Below, one piece after another: positions 36,018 through 46,760 of a stretch of 64,000 bases of DNA; within the stretch, counting starts at the first letter, position 1; each line of letters opens with the position of its first letter. Both the position numbers and the translations under genes were made by a program. The stretch covers positions 15,784,068 through 15,848,067 of the forward strand of contig OZ022259.1 of assembly GCA_963978905.1 (NCBI GenBank). Direction: 5' to 3'. The stretch comes from Trichostrongylus colubriformis (lineage: Eukaryota > Nematoda > Chromadorea > Rhabditida > Trichostrongylidae). The notes under the pieces are model-generated. The model did no database searches, had not been told where the DNA came from, and worked only from the letters and a program-made list of their open reading frames with translations.

Positions 36018-36678
36018 TTTTTGGATGGGAACTGTGACTGTCAACGCCCTTTTATGCACCAAACCAAGCCCCGTATCATTCATGCTTGACCGGTAACGCC
36101 TTCTAACCTATCCTAAACGCCAAAGTTAGGCGTAAGCAAAGGCTTACTTTTCTCGAGTGATACTTGGATGGCTCTCAAAGATGCCAACGAAGCGTGGGGG
36201 CCGGCCGCGAGCCTGATAGTGCAACTATGTGAGTGGATGAGGTTTGTTCTTGACGTGGCAGATAATGACGAGGAATTGGTTGGGTTCGATAGTGAATATT
36301 GATTAAATAGGCCATGTTGACACTTATGTGGAAACCCGCGTGAGATAGGGTGCTACAAAATGCACCGTTGCGGCCTATAATACTTTGCTACTTTCGATCG
36401 CCTGTAGCAGTCACTGGATCGGGCCCAGTAAACCAGTGGCAGCCGTCTGGACAGGCGACGACTACCCGCCGTCACAGCCGACAGCTGATTTTGGATGGGA
36501 TGGATCGCCCAGTAGGGCACTGGTGCGCCGTTTCATTCGAAAAGGGTGATTTGATTCGAAAAAAGGACATAGCCGCCTTTTGTTGCATGCTCTTCCTTTC
36601 TATTTAATGTGCTAGGGTAGTGAGTAGTGGGGGGCGTGAGGGCTTTGCCCATGCTGCCCAGGGTACGCATTAATTAGT
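36018..36678. other. BEL-1 stretch between env-like gene and accessory ORF
   Basis: About 660 bp with no recognisable coding content on either strand. Confidence 0.4.
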
Positions 36679-38782
36679 TCATTGCGCTTCAATTTTTTGA
36701 AGGAAGCCAAGTACAGCTTTCCATAACCATGGTAGCAAGGTCGTAATCAGTGAGAGACCTGCTTTAAATATGATCCATACGATTAGGGGACCCGCTAAAT
36801 AGGTGAGAGTAGCTATGCGACTGTAATACACCCTAAGGCTACCTTCCAGTGTTTCTTGACCATGTCAAGACGTGGAAAGGTGATGTCTGCGAACCACTGA
36901 TGTTTGAGTGGTACGCCATGGGTTTCCCTCTCGAAGGCTGAGATACTTTGAGAGGTTTCTATATGGTAATGCAGTGACCCGTTCAACTGGAATTGGGTAG
37001 GATTGCCTGAGCAATGAGCGTTGCATTGCTCTCGTACTAATGGATGACCAAAACTGAGGACTACGTTATTGATTTCGCCTGATGGTCCGCAGTTAACGGG
37101 AAATTGGTGGAAGTCGCACGTAACGGTCACTGACGCGTGCTCCAAGGATTTACAGGTTGCTGTAAAGTGTGCGCCAGTCGCGCAATTATTGCAGCCTATT
37201 ATTTCGGAAATTTGAAAGACAGAGTCCTGATTAACTACTAACTCGGCTGCGTTATGCAACATCCGGGATTCGATTCTTATGACCATTTCCTCCTCGTTGG
37301 ACGATGCAACGATGTTGTTCACCTCAGCAGATATGATAGCGTGAGGTGTTTGTAGAGGTAGTTTGCTTTGGGGGTTATCGGAAAGCCTTTGGATAGAATA
37401 GTCCGGACATAGACAGTTAAGAAGAGAACCGCAGTGGCACTCAATGAGATTTGAGCAGGAAGCGACATTGTTGAGTGCTTGGCTATGGGAATCACAGGCT
37501 ACCGGCTATTGGTAGTGGATTGGTAAGGCATAAGCCTTATCAGAGGGAATGGCAAATCGGTTGTTCTCCAGTGAACCCATTGACTTTTGGATCGAAGCCA
37601 TCATTATGTTGAGATGTAGAAGGCTCTGCGCTACATATGGTTCGAATGTCTGGGTGAATTTTTTTGTTTGGTTCGCCATTGTTATCTCGATATCGAGAGT
37701 TATAGTCGGGCTCCAATGAGGACACCGTACTATCTCGAAAATTCGTTTCGATATCGGCCTGTGAGTGACTCGTAGAACCAGCAGCTAGGCAGTGGTAGGA
37801 AGCATCCGCAAAATACTCCTCCGCAGCTACTCAAGCAACCAGAGTAACCCGGGTACTTCAAAGTATGATTCAATTCAGGAACTACTTCTTTGGGACTTAT
37901 TTTATCACATTTGTCGTCGATGCATGAGCCTGCATTGACACAGCGTTTGTCATGATGCACTTCTATCTTGGACGGTCTGGTATAAAATTCGGTGACCTTG
38001 GAGCATTTGAACGCTGTGGTCCTTTTTACGAACTTTGCTATTCCGACTGATCGGTTGGCGTGCCATATCTCGATGCAGAGTTCTGATTGGAGCCTGTTGA
38101 ATAGGAGCTCTCTGGTATATTCTAGGTGACATTGACCCTTTTCGTTACACACGAGATCCGCTGAGTGGCGCATGATTCCATGTTGGCATGCAGTAGCTGG
38201 TGCAAAGAAGCACAGTACTACACATATTGTGAGCACTGTGCCAGGGATCTGTGCGAGTTCGAAATCGCACAGGGGTGCTCTTCGTGGACTTTCTACCTTT
38301 CGCTTCGCGATGACATTAGTTGATCTTTTAGTTTTGCGAATTTTAACGGTTTTCATTACTGTCCACACAATACACATGGCTATTACTATGATCATATAGA
38401 TCAATATGGCTGCCGTCGCTATTGCCCCGACTGGCCAGCAGTGTGGGTTCCCTAGTAGCGTTTTGTATCGCAGACTAAAGTCTGCTCTTGAATACTGTCC
38501 TCTTCAGAAGTTTTCAATAGTATCGTGGCATTTTTGCCAGTGGGGATATGGGCAGTATGTTAGTTGTGGACTGCGAGGTATTGATTAGACGTTGGCATTC
38601 GTTATCAATACACCTCGAGCCGACCTGCTATTGGAGGAATGTGGACTGTACCGTTGGCGCACCATATGAGGGTGAATGCGTTGGTTGCACATGTCGAGGA
38701 TATTAGTCAGAGTAGAGTGATGCACATAAATGAGAATGTTGTCGGAAATGATGACCCTTTGTGACTAATTGCGCAATCCATG
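36679..38782 (-). pseudogene. BEL-1 env-like glycoprotein, phlebovirus Gn/Gc type, broken
   Basis: It follows integrase. A short hydrophobic leader starts near 38782 and is interrupted by a stop. A transmembrane stretch lies around 38440-38340, and a second leader-like segment (TVLTICVVLCFFAPATACQ) around 38250-38180 opens the main ectodomain. SSCGGVFCGC followed by PSCWFYE is the cysteine-rich region that carries the fusion loops in phlebovirus Gc and in nematode BEL env proteins. The rest (37322-36813) is Cys-rich, and a C-terminal membrane segment (about 36800-36710) precedes the stop. At least three frameshifts and stops disrupt it. Env genes of this origin are known in nematode BEL elements (Cer7-like, Tas). 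It is a relic of retrovirus-like surface protein capture and is not functional here. Confidence 0.75.
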
Positions 38783-38890
38783 TTTTTGAAGAGTTCATGG
38801 GCGCGTGCTTCAGGGGCGCGTGGAAGAGGTTGGCGGTCGGGTACTTTTTCTGACCGGAAAATTGTGGTCGACGGCTCTTCTGGATTAGGT

Positions 38891-40542
38891 TCAGAAAAAG
38901 GATCGATAGAGTTTCTCGTGAATTTCTCCGGTATCGTCTCCGTCAGGAGAACTGCGAATTTCCAGCGGATAGATTTTGTTAAGAGGGCGGTGAATTATTT
39001 TGTGGTTGGGCGTAAGGATCTTCACAGACCTTATCAGACCATCGGCGGATGGGATGATGTCCGTTACTTTGCCGTAAGGCCAAGCTCCTCGCGGGATTTG
39101 ATCCTGTTCAATTAGGACGATCTCGCCTATTTCTGGAGTTAACCTTTGAAGGTGTCTGGGTTGTTTTAGATGCTGTTTTTGCATATCTCTCAGTGATACT
39201 AAGTACTCTGTTTTCCAACATTCCCAGAATTTGCTGGCGATTTCTTCTGAGAAGCGAAGCGCTTCCATCGCTTGTTTTTCTGACTGAATGTAGTCTGGAT
39301 TGTAATCGAGGTCTCTCGAGTCAACGTCTTCTCCATGTGGAGGAGAAAATCTCGCATTTCCTTGTAGGAAATCAATGGGACGCAATGGGCTTCTGGATAA
39401 GTCGTCAGAAGTTGGTTTTGTTAGTGGTCTTGTGTTCACTATGGCCTCGATTCGGGTCAGTACTGTGCACATGTCTGTGAAACATAGTCGTTTTCGCCCT
39501 ATCGATTTGTTTAGAGCCTTTTTGACTGAGCCACCAAGTCTTTCCCATGCTCCACCCATCCAGGGGGCTCCTGGGGGTTGAATAACCACTTGATTTTTTC
39601 ATTCGCACAGTAAGACATTAAGGAGTTGCCAGTTGTATCGTCTTTTTCAAACATGGTAGCGATTATTTGCTCACCTTGTTTGAAATTGGTGCCGCAATCG
39701 CTGCGCACTAATTTGGGAACTCCTCTACGTGATATAAATCTCACGAAGGAGTTCAAAAATGATCCTGCCGAGAGGTTTTCGACTAGTTCGAGGTGTACTG
39801 CTCTAGTCGTGAGGCAGGTATACAAACACGCGTACATTTTCTCCTGTGTTTTCGAGATGAACGGTCCCATGTAGTCGCAATCGATATTTTCTAAGGGTTT
39901 CTTAGATATTACTCGGTCTTTTGGGAGAGGTGGCATTAGGGGTGCACCTAACGATAATCCCTGGTAGCGTTTGCACGTGGCACAATTGCCCACTCATTTT
40001 TTGAAAACCACTACTGTGCGTGGAATCCAGAAACGTTGCTGTATAATTGCGATAGTGTGGTCTTTACCGCAATGAGCGTTATTTTTATGAGTTTCTCTCA
40101 TAATTAGTCGTGTTAACTCGGATTGCTCTGGAATGAATATGGGTGACTTTGTGTCATATGGTATCATCGCATTTTGCAAGCGAGATTCGTAGCGGATGAT
40201 GCCTTTATTGTCACGTATGACTTTCTTATCACGGAATGGTTTTTGTAAGTCTGAAATATTCAGATTCTTCTGTTCTTGTATAATCAAAATGTCTTCCGAG
40301 GTTTCGATGTCAGTGGAAGAGATCTCTTCAGATGGGTGATATTTCGAGATAGTTTTGAGGCTGATAGCTAATCCTCTATTTCTGTTTGCTATCTCTACCC
40401 ACTTCAGAATGGTTTTCCCTACAATTGATAGCGTTCGTAACGCTTTGTTCAATTGAGAGAATCTAGAAAGATCGATTATTCGTTCTTCTTTGCTAGTATT
40501 GCTGCTATCCGCTTGAACGTTTACTGAGAAACTCGGTTGCAA
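38891..40542 (-). pseudogene. BEL-1 integrase with DUF5641-like tail
   Basis: The HHCC zinc domain is at 40130-39960 (THKNNAHCGKDHTIAIIQQR; CATCKRYQG), split by one in-frame TGA. The DDE core has DCDYMGPF (first Asp), VRSDCGTNF (second) and GGAWERLGGSVKKAL (catalytic Glu), with a one-base shift near 39580 before the Glu. The C-terminal part (EIGEIVLIEQDQIPRGAWPY to HRPLNKIYPLE) is the DUF5641-like domain that ends BEL/Pao pol. It inserts the cDNA copy into the host chromosome; here it is interrupted. Confidence 0.85.
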
Positions 40543-40662
40543 GTTGTCCCTTTCATCAGAAACGTCTTCAAGCGTCTATTGGACGCAGCGGCCATGTATC
40601 GGCAGTGCTTTCTAGGCAACGGGGACCTCTTACCCAGTCATGGTTATTAATTTGTCTGGCAT

Positions 40663-42357
40663 TTAGCCCCTCGTACCGGCATCTGCCGGATTGTGAGTGA
40701 TCACGTGCAGGAATGACACGGACACACCGTTTTCTTGGATTTGGTTTCTTACTTTCATTATGCGATCTCGCTGGTTTGATACGAATACTGGCACCTTCTT
40801 GGAGGTTTTGAGCCAGTAGAGCGCTATTTCGCTGTCCGATACAATGGATACCTGCTTTATTTCGATGTTCATTGAGGATAATATCGATTGACTCAGGGCA
40901 CTGCCATAAGAATTCCAACCAGCTCTAATCGAGGTATTGTCTGACGTGTCTTTTTTGGAGTCAGTTTGGTTTTCCCACAAATTAGTGGTGACACGATGTT
41001 GTTACTTGACCTTGCAAGTATGCGCAAGCGGCGACTGCCATGTTGCTGGCGTCGGCGAATGCCCACAGGCGCTTCTTCTCGTCCGAGATTTTGTCAGACA
41101 AGTTGCGCGGTACAGATATGCGAGCAAGATCAACTTCTGAGGTCAATCGATTCCACTTTTCACAAATGTGTGGTGCCAGTACTGTTTTCCAGTCAGTTTT
41201 CATTTCGAATACTTCTCTCATCATAGTTTTCAGGCTGACTATCAGTGGTCCAGCCAGACCTATTGGGTCGTATACCGTGTTAATTTGGCTTACGATGTCT
41301 CTTTTTGTCAGCGTTTTCATTTGTGGGAATCGAGTGGATAAACTGAATGCGTCACTTCCGATACTGTAGTTTACTCCAAGTAATTTCATGGGACCAGTTT
41401 CGAGTCTGTCCTCCACTGGTATCGAGTTGTTTACTTCAGCCGAGTTTGATATGTACTCGCGTAAATTCATTCCTATTTTTGCAAACATTTCTTTCAACTC
41501 TTTATATTTTCGTAAAGCTTCATAAGGACTTTCCGCTGACATAAGGATGTTGTCTACGTATAGATTTTGTGCGCTTTCTTTGGCAAGGTCTGTACTTTGG
41601 CTGTTCAGATAGGTTGCTAGTGCCATATTTAGTATGCTCGGAGAAGCTGTCACCCCGAAGGGTAGTCTTCGCAATCGGTAATAGATTATGTCATCTTTCG
41701 TAGGTGGGTGGTTGATATTTTACAGCCACAAAAATCTACAGAGGTCTTTGTGATTTTCCACGAGCCGTACTTGTGTGAATGCGGCTTCGATGTCACACGT
41801 TAGCACTATTTTACTGGCCCGAGATGTGAGTAGGATATCGTGGATTTTATTAATGAACGATTCTCCTTTCTCAATTACGTCGTTCAATGACAGTTTTCCT
41901 CTTTTTTTTGAGGATTCATCAAAAACGATTCTCAGAGGTACCTTTTTGTTGGCTTTCCATACCCCAGAATGAGGCATATAGTAGATGCCAGGGGATTCAT
42001 CACACGGAGTGGAGAAGGTTTCGTACCTTCTTGTTCGTATTTGTTCAGTATTTCAGTGTACCATTGACATTGCACTGGATTGTTCTGCAAAGTAATCTGC
42101 AGAGATTCGAGTCGGCGTATGGCGACCCCGTAATTATCTTTCAACTGAGAGACGTTATCTTTCAGTGGAAATGGCGCGGTGATGAAACCACCGGTGAAAG
42201 ATATCTTTTTCGAGTATTGTGCCAAGTATTCAAAGGCTTTTTCGCTTCTATGGCACTCTTCGGACGATATTCCTAGTCCCTCAAGTTCGAACATTTTTTG
42301 GAGGATTTCCTGTTCTGTATTCTCTTGTATAGAGGTGAGTCCGTAGCACATGGTCAC
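40663..42357 (-). pseudogene. BEL-1 reverse transcriptase and RNase H
   Basis: The RT fingers contain [12 protein letters not shown] and [14 protein letters not shown] (first catalytic Asp), and the palm contains LYVDNILMS, the BEL version of YVDD. The peptidase-A17-type linker (VYDPIGLAGPL) follows, then RNase H with WAFADASNMAV and SIVSDSEIALYW, and THNPADAGTRG as the distal part. Frames change between 41977 and 42357 and near 40981, and a TAA follows LCRFLWL near 41720. All catalytic residues are still readable across the breaks. Confidence 0.87.
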
Positions 42358-42418
42358 ACCCGTATTTTCTGTAGGTAGGGTGCCTTTCCATAAATAGTGG
42401 GTCCAAAGACCGTTTTCA

Positions 42419-42934
42419 CTATGTGGAGGCCTGTAGGAGTTTGTACGGCATTGTTCCCGTTACCAACTCATGATAATGATCTAAGCCCACGAGAATGTGC
42501 GGTTTTTGGTGCTCTCCGCGCAGTTTTGAATTTGCTAGACAAATACTGCTCGCTTTCAAAAAGTGTACATCAACGGAGCTAAGTTTCACGCTCGGAAAGC
42601 CGTTATTTATAACGGGTTTTGTTTGAATTTTTAATTCAAGCTCTTCACCATATACTGTACTCAATTTGAAGTTTACAATATGGCTTTTGAAACACTCGAT
42701 ATGGCCTCCTATGCCGGACATTGTGCATACCTCGGTAGTCTGCCTTGGTACGCCTAAGATGTCTGCGAGAGATTCCCCTATTACTGTTTTTTGAGCGCCT
42801 GAGTCGAAGAAAGATCTTTTTCGCATTCTCCTTTTTTGTGGCTCCAAACGTTGCCCTCTGCTGTCATCAGGACGAGTTGCGAGGGAGCCGTAGCCGTACT
42901 CTGTTCCAAACTTGTCAGAGCGTTTTCGGAGCAC
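42419..42934 (-). CDS. BEL-1 aspartic protease region
   Basis: A 171-codon open frame on the minus strand, with FFDSGAQKTVI as the DSG active site followed by a strand pattern typical of DUF1758 proteases, and ILVGLDHYHELVTG, the BEL-conserved end of this domain. It would cleave the Gag-Pol precursor. It lies between the Gag knuckles and RT, shifted by one base relative to RT. Confidence 0.82.
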   Translation of the reverse strand: MLRKRSDKFGTEYGYGSLATRPDDSRGQRLEPQKRRMRKRSFFDSGAQKTVIGESLADILGVPRQTTEVCTMSGIGGHIECFKSHIVNFKLSTVYGEELELKIQTKPVINNGFPSVKLSSVDVHFLKASSICLANSKLRGEHQKPHILVGLDHYHELVTGTMPYKLLQAST

Positions 42935-43079
42935 ACTTGTATGTTATTTGTGCCCACTCTTCTTTGATTACCATGATTCGCGGGATTTCTCTGCTCGCGT
43001 TGTGAGTGGCCTACCCTTGTATTGTTATGGGCAGTGTTGTTCCTTGTATTGCTGTTCCAAGGTGATTGATTTCTGTTTT

Positions 43080-44493
43080 GTCCACCTTCCCTTTTAAAGC
43101 AGAGGCTGGAGTGATGCTTTTGCCCGCATTTAGGACAATCGGACTTCTGGCAGTCAAAGCTGCTGTGGTTGCTAGAGCAACACTTCCAGCATCGTCGACC
43201 ATCTGTTAAGATTTTCGGCGAGTCCCTGATCGGTGACTGTCTTGCAGGTCATTGAAGCATGATTGCCCTTTCGGCAAAACAGACATTGATCACCGGAGTA
43301 AGAACGTGACCGACGTACTTATCTTCTGGATTGCTGACCTTAATGGTATGCTTGTGGCCGAGTCTGTTTTCGATGTAGCCTTTAGCGGCAATCTTTTTCT
43401 TCAAGTGACCCATGAGATTACCGATTGTTTGACTATCTTGCTCTTGATTTGATAGTAGTTCCGGTTTTACAATGTCATGGGGAAACTTTGATAGTATGGT
43501 TTCGCTCCACATGGGACCACATGTTTTCCGCACATCGTAACCGGCGAATACAATCTAACTGATTAAAATTTGGATTTGATCGAAAACAGATGAGCAGCTG
43601 TCCGAGAATTCGTTTGCAGGCTTCAAACTGACCAGTTTTTGCACTATCTGCGATTTATTAGTGGAGTTGTTGCAGTAGTTCTCTTTTAAAGTTTGAATTA
43701 TCCACTCATAGTTCTGTAGCACAAGCTTTATTCCTTTTATCGATGCCTCGGCTCTACCCTTAAGACTTTCCTTCAATAGTAGGATCTTTTCCATAATGTC
43801 TAATTCCTGACTGTTATGGACAAGCGTCTCAAAGATGGCCCAGTACTCCGAGAAGTCCTCCACATTGCCGTAAAATTTGGGCAGCGTAGCTTGTGGAGGC
43901 TTGATGGATCGATATGATCTTATATTGGTCTCAGTTCTTTCAAAAGCAGCTATATTAGAAGAACCTTGAGAGTGGCTACCCTCACTGCTGTGACTCGCTT
44001 CGATCTCACCCGAATTTTGCGCTTGATCAAATAGGTGATCCGGACTGTCAGATGGAGCGTTTTGTTGTATGAGGGAACTTTGAGACATGTAGCCAAGTCT
44101 TACGCTCATTCTATCCCTAATACATTTGGATTCATCATGCCTTGCGGTCAGCATGAAGATAAGTTCGTCTGCGTTTGCTAGTTCTTTATGAAGTTGTGAG
44201 TCCTGCTCAATTTGTTCGATTTCTAGCATTAAATCCTTTTTATCGGACCTTGTTTTACAATTTTTGTGCTCTTCTCGGATCTCATTATAGAGTTTCGTGA
44301 GATTTTCTTTCCCTTCTCTAAGCTGGTTTATACCGCTCTGTAGCAGTGATGTTGTTTCTTTACACATTTCGTAGCTATCTTCGTCTATTGTCGGATAGTG
44401 TACTCCAGCTGTGTACTGTTTGTATCTGGTAACCAGATTTTTCAGCGTCGTTGCGCTGTTAACAATTGGAATTCTGTGGAAGTGCAACGCCAT
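43080..44493 (-). pseudogene. BEL-1 gag
   Basis: The first 313 codons are open (44493-43555). A coiled-coil N-terminus (residues about 50-120) leads to a DUF1759-like capsid region (LPKFYGNVEDFSEYWAIFET). An in-frame TAG interrupts it at 43555. The frame reopens for 95 codons, then shifts into three zinc knuckles: CLFCRKGNHASMTC, CWKCCSSNHSSFDC and CPKCGQKHHSSLC (about 43290-43090). It packages element RNA. The start ATG follows the LTR and leader by about 225 bases. Confidence 0.85.
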
Positions 44494-44706
44494 TTTTGCA
44501 CGATTTCCGAAGTTAGAATTAGTTTCTGCGTGTAAGAATCACAGAAATAGTCTCCAGGTACGTGGTACGGGAGCTTCCCTTTTGCGGGACGAATCACTTA
44601 AGATTCTAGGTCTCGAAATGGACCGTAAGATTTGCTCGTATTAGAGCTGAGTCTCTGCTCCAGGCCCCAAAGATATCACTCCTTGACGCGGGAGAATTGG
44701 CTGTTA

Positions 44707-44719
44707 GGCCGATGCACCA
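44707..44719 (-). other. BEL-1 primer binding site (tRNA-Gly type)
   Basis: On the minus strand, directly after the 5' LTR, TGGTGCATCGGCC is complementary to a tRNA 3' end GGCCGATGCACCA. From memory this is the end of nematode tRNA-Gly(GCC). Confidence 0.7.
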
Positions 44720-44979
44720 GATGTGTAGATGGGTGCGTGAGACTTTAGGGTATGGTGGCCCTTGCGATGTAATTAAACGAAAACGGTGGTTCAGTATGTT
44801 TATTAGAATGAAGAGAAAGGTGATATGGTGCGGGTGAGCCGTTCCCCGTGCACCGTGGCGAAAAGAGTCAAGACAAGAGTGAGCGGGCCGATGGCCGAAA
44901 CCCTCAACTCCTCCCCCTTCAACGAGGGAGAGAGGAGTTGGACTGTTATAGAAAATGGTCGGGGTCGTCGTTGACGACA
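44719..44979 (-). repeat. BEL-1 5' LTR
   Basis: It is the partner of 35137-35397. The primer site directly follows it. Confidence 0.92.
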
Positions 44980-45020
44980 ATACTTGCACTGACCTATTCT
45001 TCGATTCGGCGAAAAATCTG

Positions 45021-45482
45021 TGTCGACAAATCGACAAATGACAAAACAAGCAAAACATGCTATACAATGTTGAAAGCAGCGTCGCGGTGGAGTGTCGACA
45101 AATCGACTTGAAGCAGTGATACATTTCAGTTACCTGTTGTGTTAGTGTTCATTGTTCGTTGTTAGAGCATGTATAGCGGTGCTGTGAAACACCGCTTAGT
45201 TATAAAAAGTTTGTAGAATGAAAGCTATCTACCTAAGATAAGTACGATAAAGATATAATGGTAGCATAAAAGGTGTGGGGAGAAGAAGCGAGGCTTAGTT
45301 TTGCTCACTGCGAGCTGACGGACAAGTTCGCCTCAAGCTTCTTCAACCCACAAGTATAGCAAGGTACAATCATTGCAATATCTTGTGCGTGGATAAACTT
45401 TCATACCTAAAGTGTTAGACCCGCAGAGAAGAGCAGGCTCGACTGGGAGCCAGAAGTTACTGACAGAGCTACCGTTGCTTCA
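45021..45482 (+). repeat. BEL-2 left LTR with duplicated start
   Basis: The canonical LTR starts at TGTCGACAAATCGAC (45093), but the same 15 bases also occur at 45021, next to the target duplication. Between them lie 57 bases, the last 21 of which (GAAAGCAGCGTCGCGGTGGAG) equal the internal sequence just before the right LTR. The LTR ends at CTTCA (45482), followed at once by the primer site. Confidence 0.85.
45175..45207 (+). promoter_or_regulatory. BEL-2 LTR hairpin and TATA box
   Basis: AGCGGTG and CACCGCT form a 7-bp stem with an 8-base loop, directly followed by TATAAAA (45201-45207). The same pair recurs in the right LTR, with TATAAAA at 54721-54727. It is probably the LTR core promoter. 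Confidence 0.5.
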
Positions 45483-45493
45483 TGGTGCATCGC
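45483..45493 (+). other. BEL-2 primer binding site (tRNA-Gly type)
   Basis: TGGTGCATCG directly follows the left LTR. It shares its first ten bases with the BEL-1 site, so both elements appear to use the same tRNA primer. Confidence 0.6.
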
Positions 45494-45597
45494 CTCATCG
45501 AAACCAGGTCAGTTTAAATTACTGGTTCATCTTCTCAAGTTGAACAAGTAACCTTTACCTCGGGTATCTCTACAAGTACGTCAGCTCCATTTAGAAA

Positions 45598-46760
45598 ATG
45601 GCTTACATACTCATCACCCCCAAGCGCTTGCTCACTATGTACTCTAATAAATTGGAAAATGTGGTAACCAGCTTCAAGTCAGAAAATTTGGAATCCCTCA
45701 GTATGACTTCGAATGATGGAGAAACTAATCCAGCATTCATTAGAAATAGCGCACAGAAACTACAAGAGGCGGTGGGAGCAATTGATGAAGCCAGTGAGAA
45801 AATTCGGCATCTACTAAAGGAGTACGCAGAAGTACTCAGCAGCTTGCCCAATCCGCCACAAAAGGAAACTCAAGATTTTGAACAGTACTCCTCTAGAGCA
45901 GAGAATTCTTTATTCATAGCCTTTGAGTACAGCATTATACTACAAGCGCGTCTTCGGGCCTTCAAGTCGTGTACAGACAAACCGGAGACAACACCTACGA
46001 CTTTATCTACACAAGTCCCCCCCATAATGGCGCCACAGCCAAGGAAGGTCGAGCTCCCGACAATTCCTATTCCCGCTTTCAAGGGAAATATATGGGAGTG
46101 GGACAACTTCTGGGACTTTATTGCAAATGTGCATTCACAAGATTTACCCGCGCCTTTCACATTCAACTATCTCTTGAATGCCCTGAAGGGAGAAGCACTT
46201 GAATTCGTGAAGAAATTTCAAGTGACAGCAGAAAACTATCCAAACGCGATAGAATTCCTAAAAAACAAGTATGGTAACACGGAGGAACTCGTTTTTCGGC
46301 TTATCGATAAGCTAGAGAGCTGCTCTCTAAGGTCCTCTTCCATACGAGACCAACGGGCACTTTTCGAACAGATCCAAGTCGTAGTGGAGCAGTTAAAGAA
46401 GAAGAATGAAAATGTCAACAACCAATAGCTATTGAAGAAAATATTGGGCAAGTTTCCGGAAAATATCCAGCGGAAAGCTCTTGCGAAGAAGCAGGCATCA
46501 AACTGCGACTTCACCATGGAGGCACTACTGAAGTGTTTAGAAGAAACGATCTCAAGTGAAGAGATGATATCCATCTACATTAGAAGAAGTCCGTCGCCAG
46601 ATAAGAAACGTATCGAACAGAGGCAAAGACCCTCTCAGAAGTTTCGAGTCATTCCTGTATGTATTGCGGCAAAAACCACAAATCAAGGGATTGCGACACG
46701 TATCAAACCCCTCAAGAAAGGTCCCAATATCTTAGAGAGAAAAATCTTTGTCTAATTTGT
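45598..46760 (+). pseudogene. BEL-2 gag
   Basis: An open frame of 276 codons has a helical N-terminal half and a DUF1759-like capsid part (IPIPAFKGNIWEWDNFWDFI). It stops at an in-frame TAG (46426), then continues in the same frame (LLKKILGKFPENIQRKAL) to about 46650. A one-base shift leads to the zinc knuckles in the next frame. The start follows the primer site by about 105 bases. Confidence 0.85.

Larger units (their letters stand above)
35137..44979 (-). mobile_element. BEL/Pao LTR retrotransposon with env-like gene (BEL-1)
   Basis: Read on the minus strand: 5' LTR (44979-44719), tRNA primer site, gag, protease, RT, RNase H, integrase, env-like gene, accessory zinc-knuckle ORF, 3' LTR (35397-35137). 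The two LTRs differ at about three of 261 positions. ATAC flanks both sides (35133-35136, 44980-44983) and may be the target duplication. Domain order, DSG protease, YVDN in RT and the DUF5641-like tail after integrase are diagnostic of BEL/Pao. Frames carry several stops and shifts, so this copy is dead although young by its LTRs. Confidence 0.93.
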
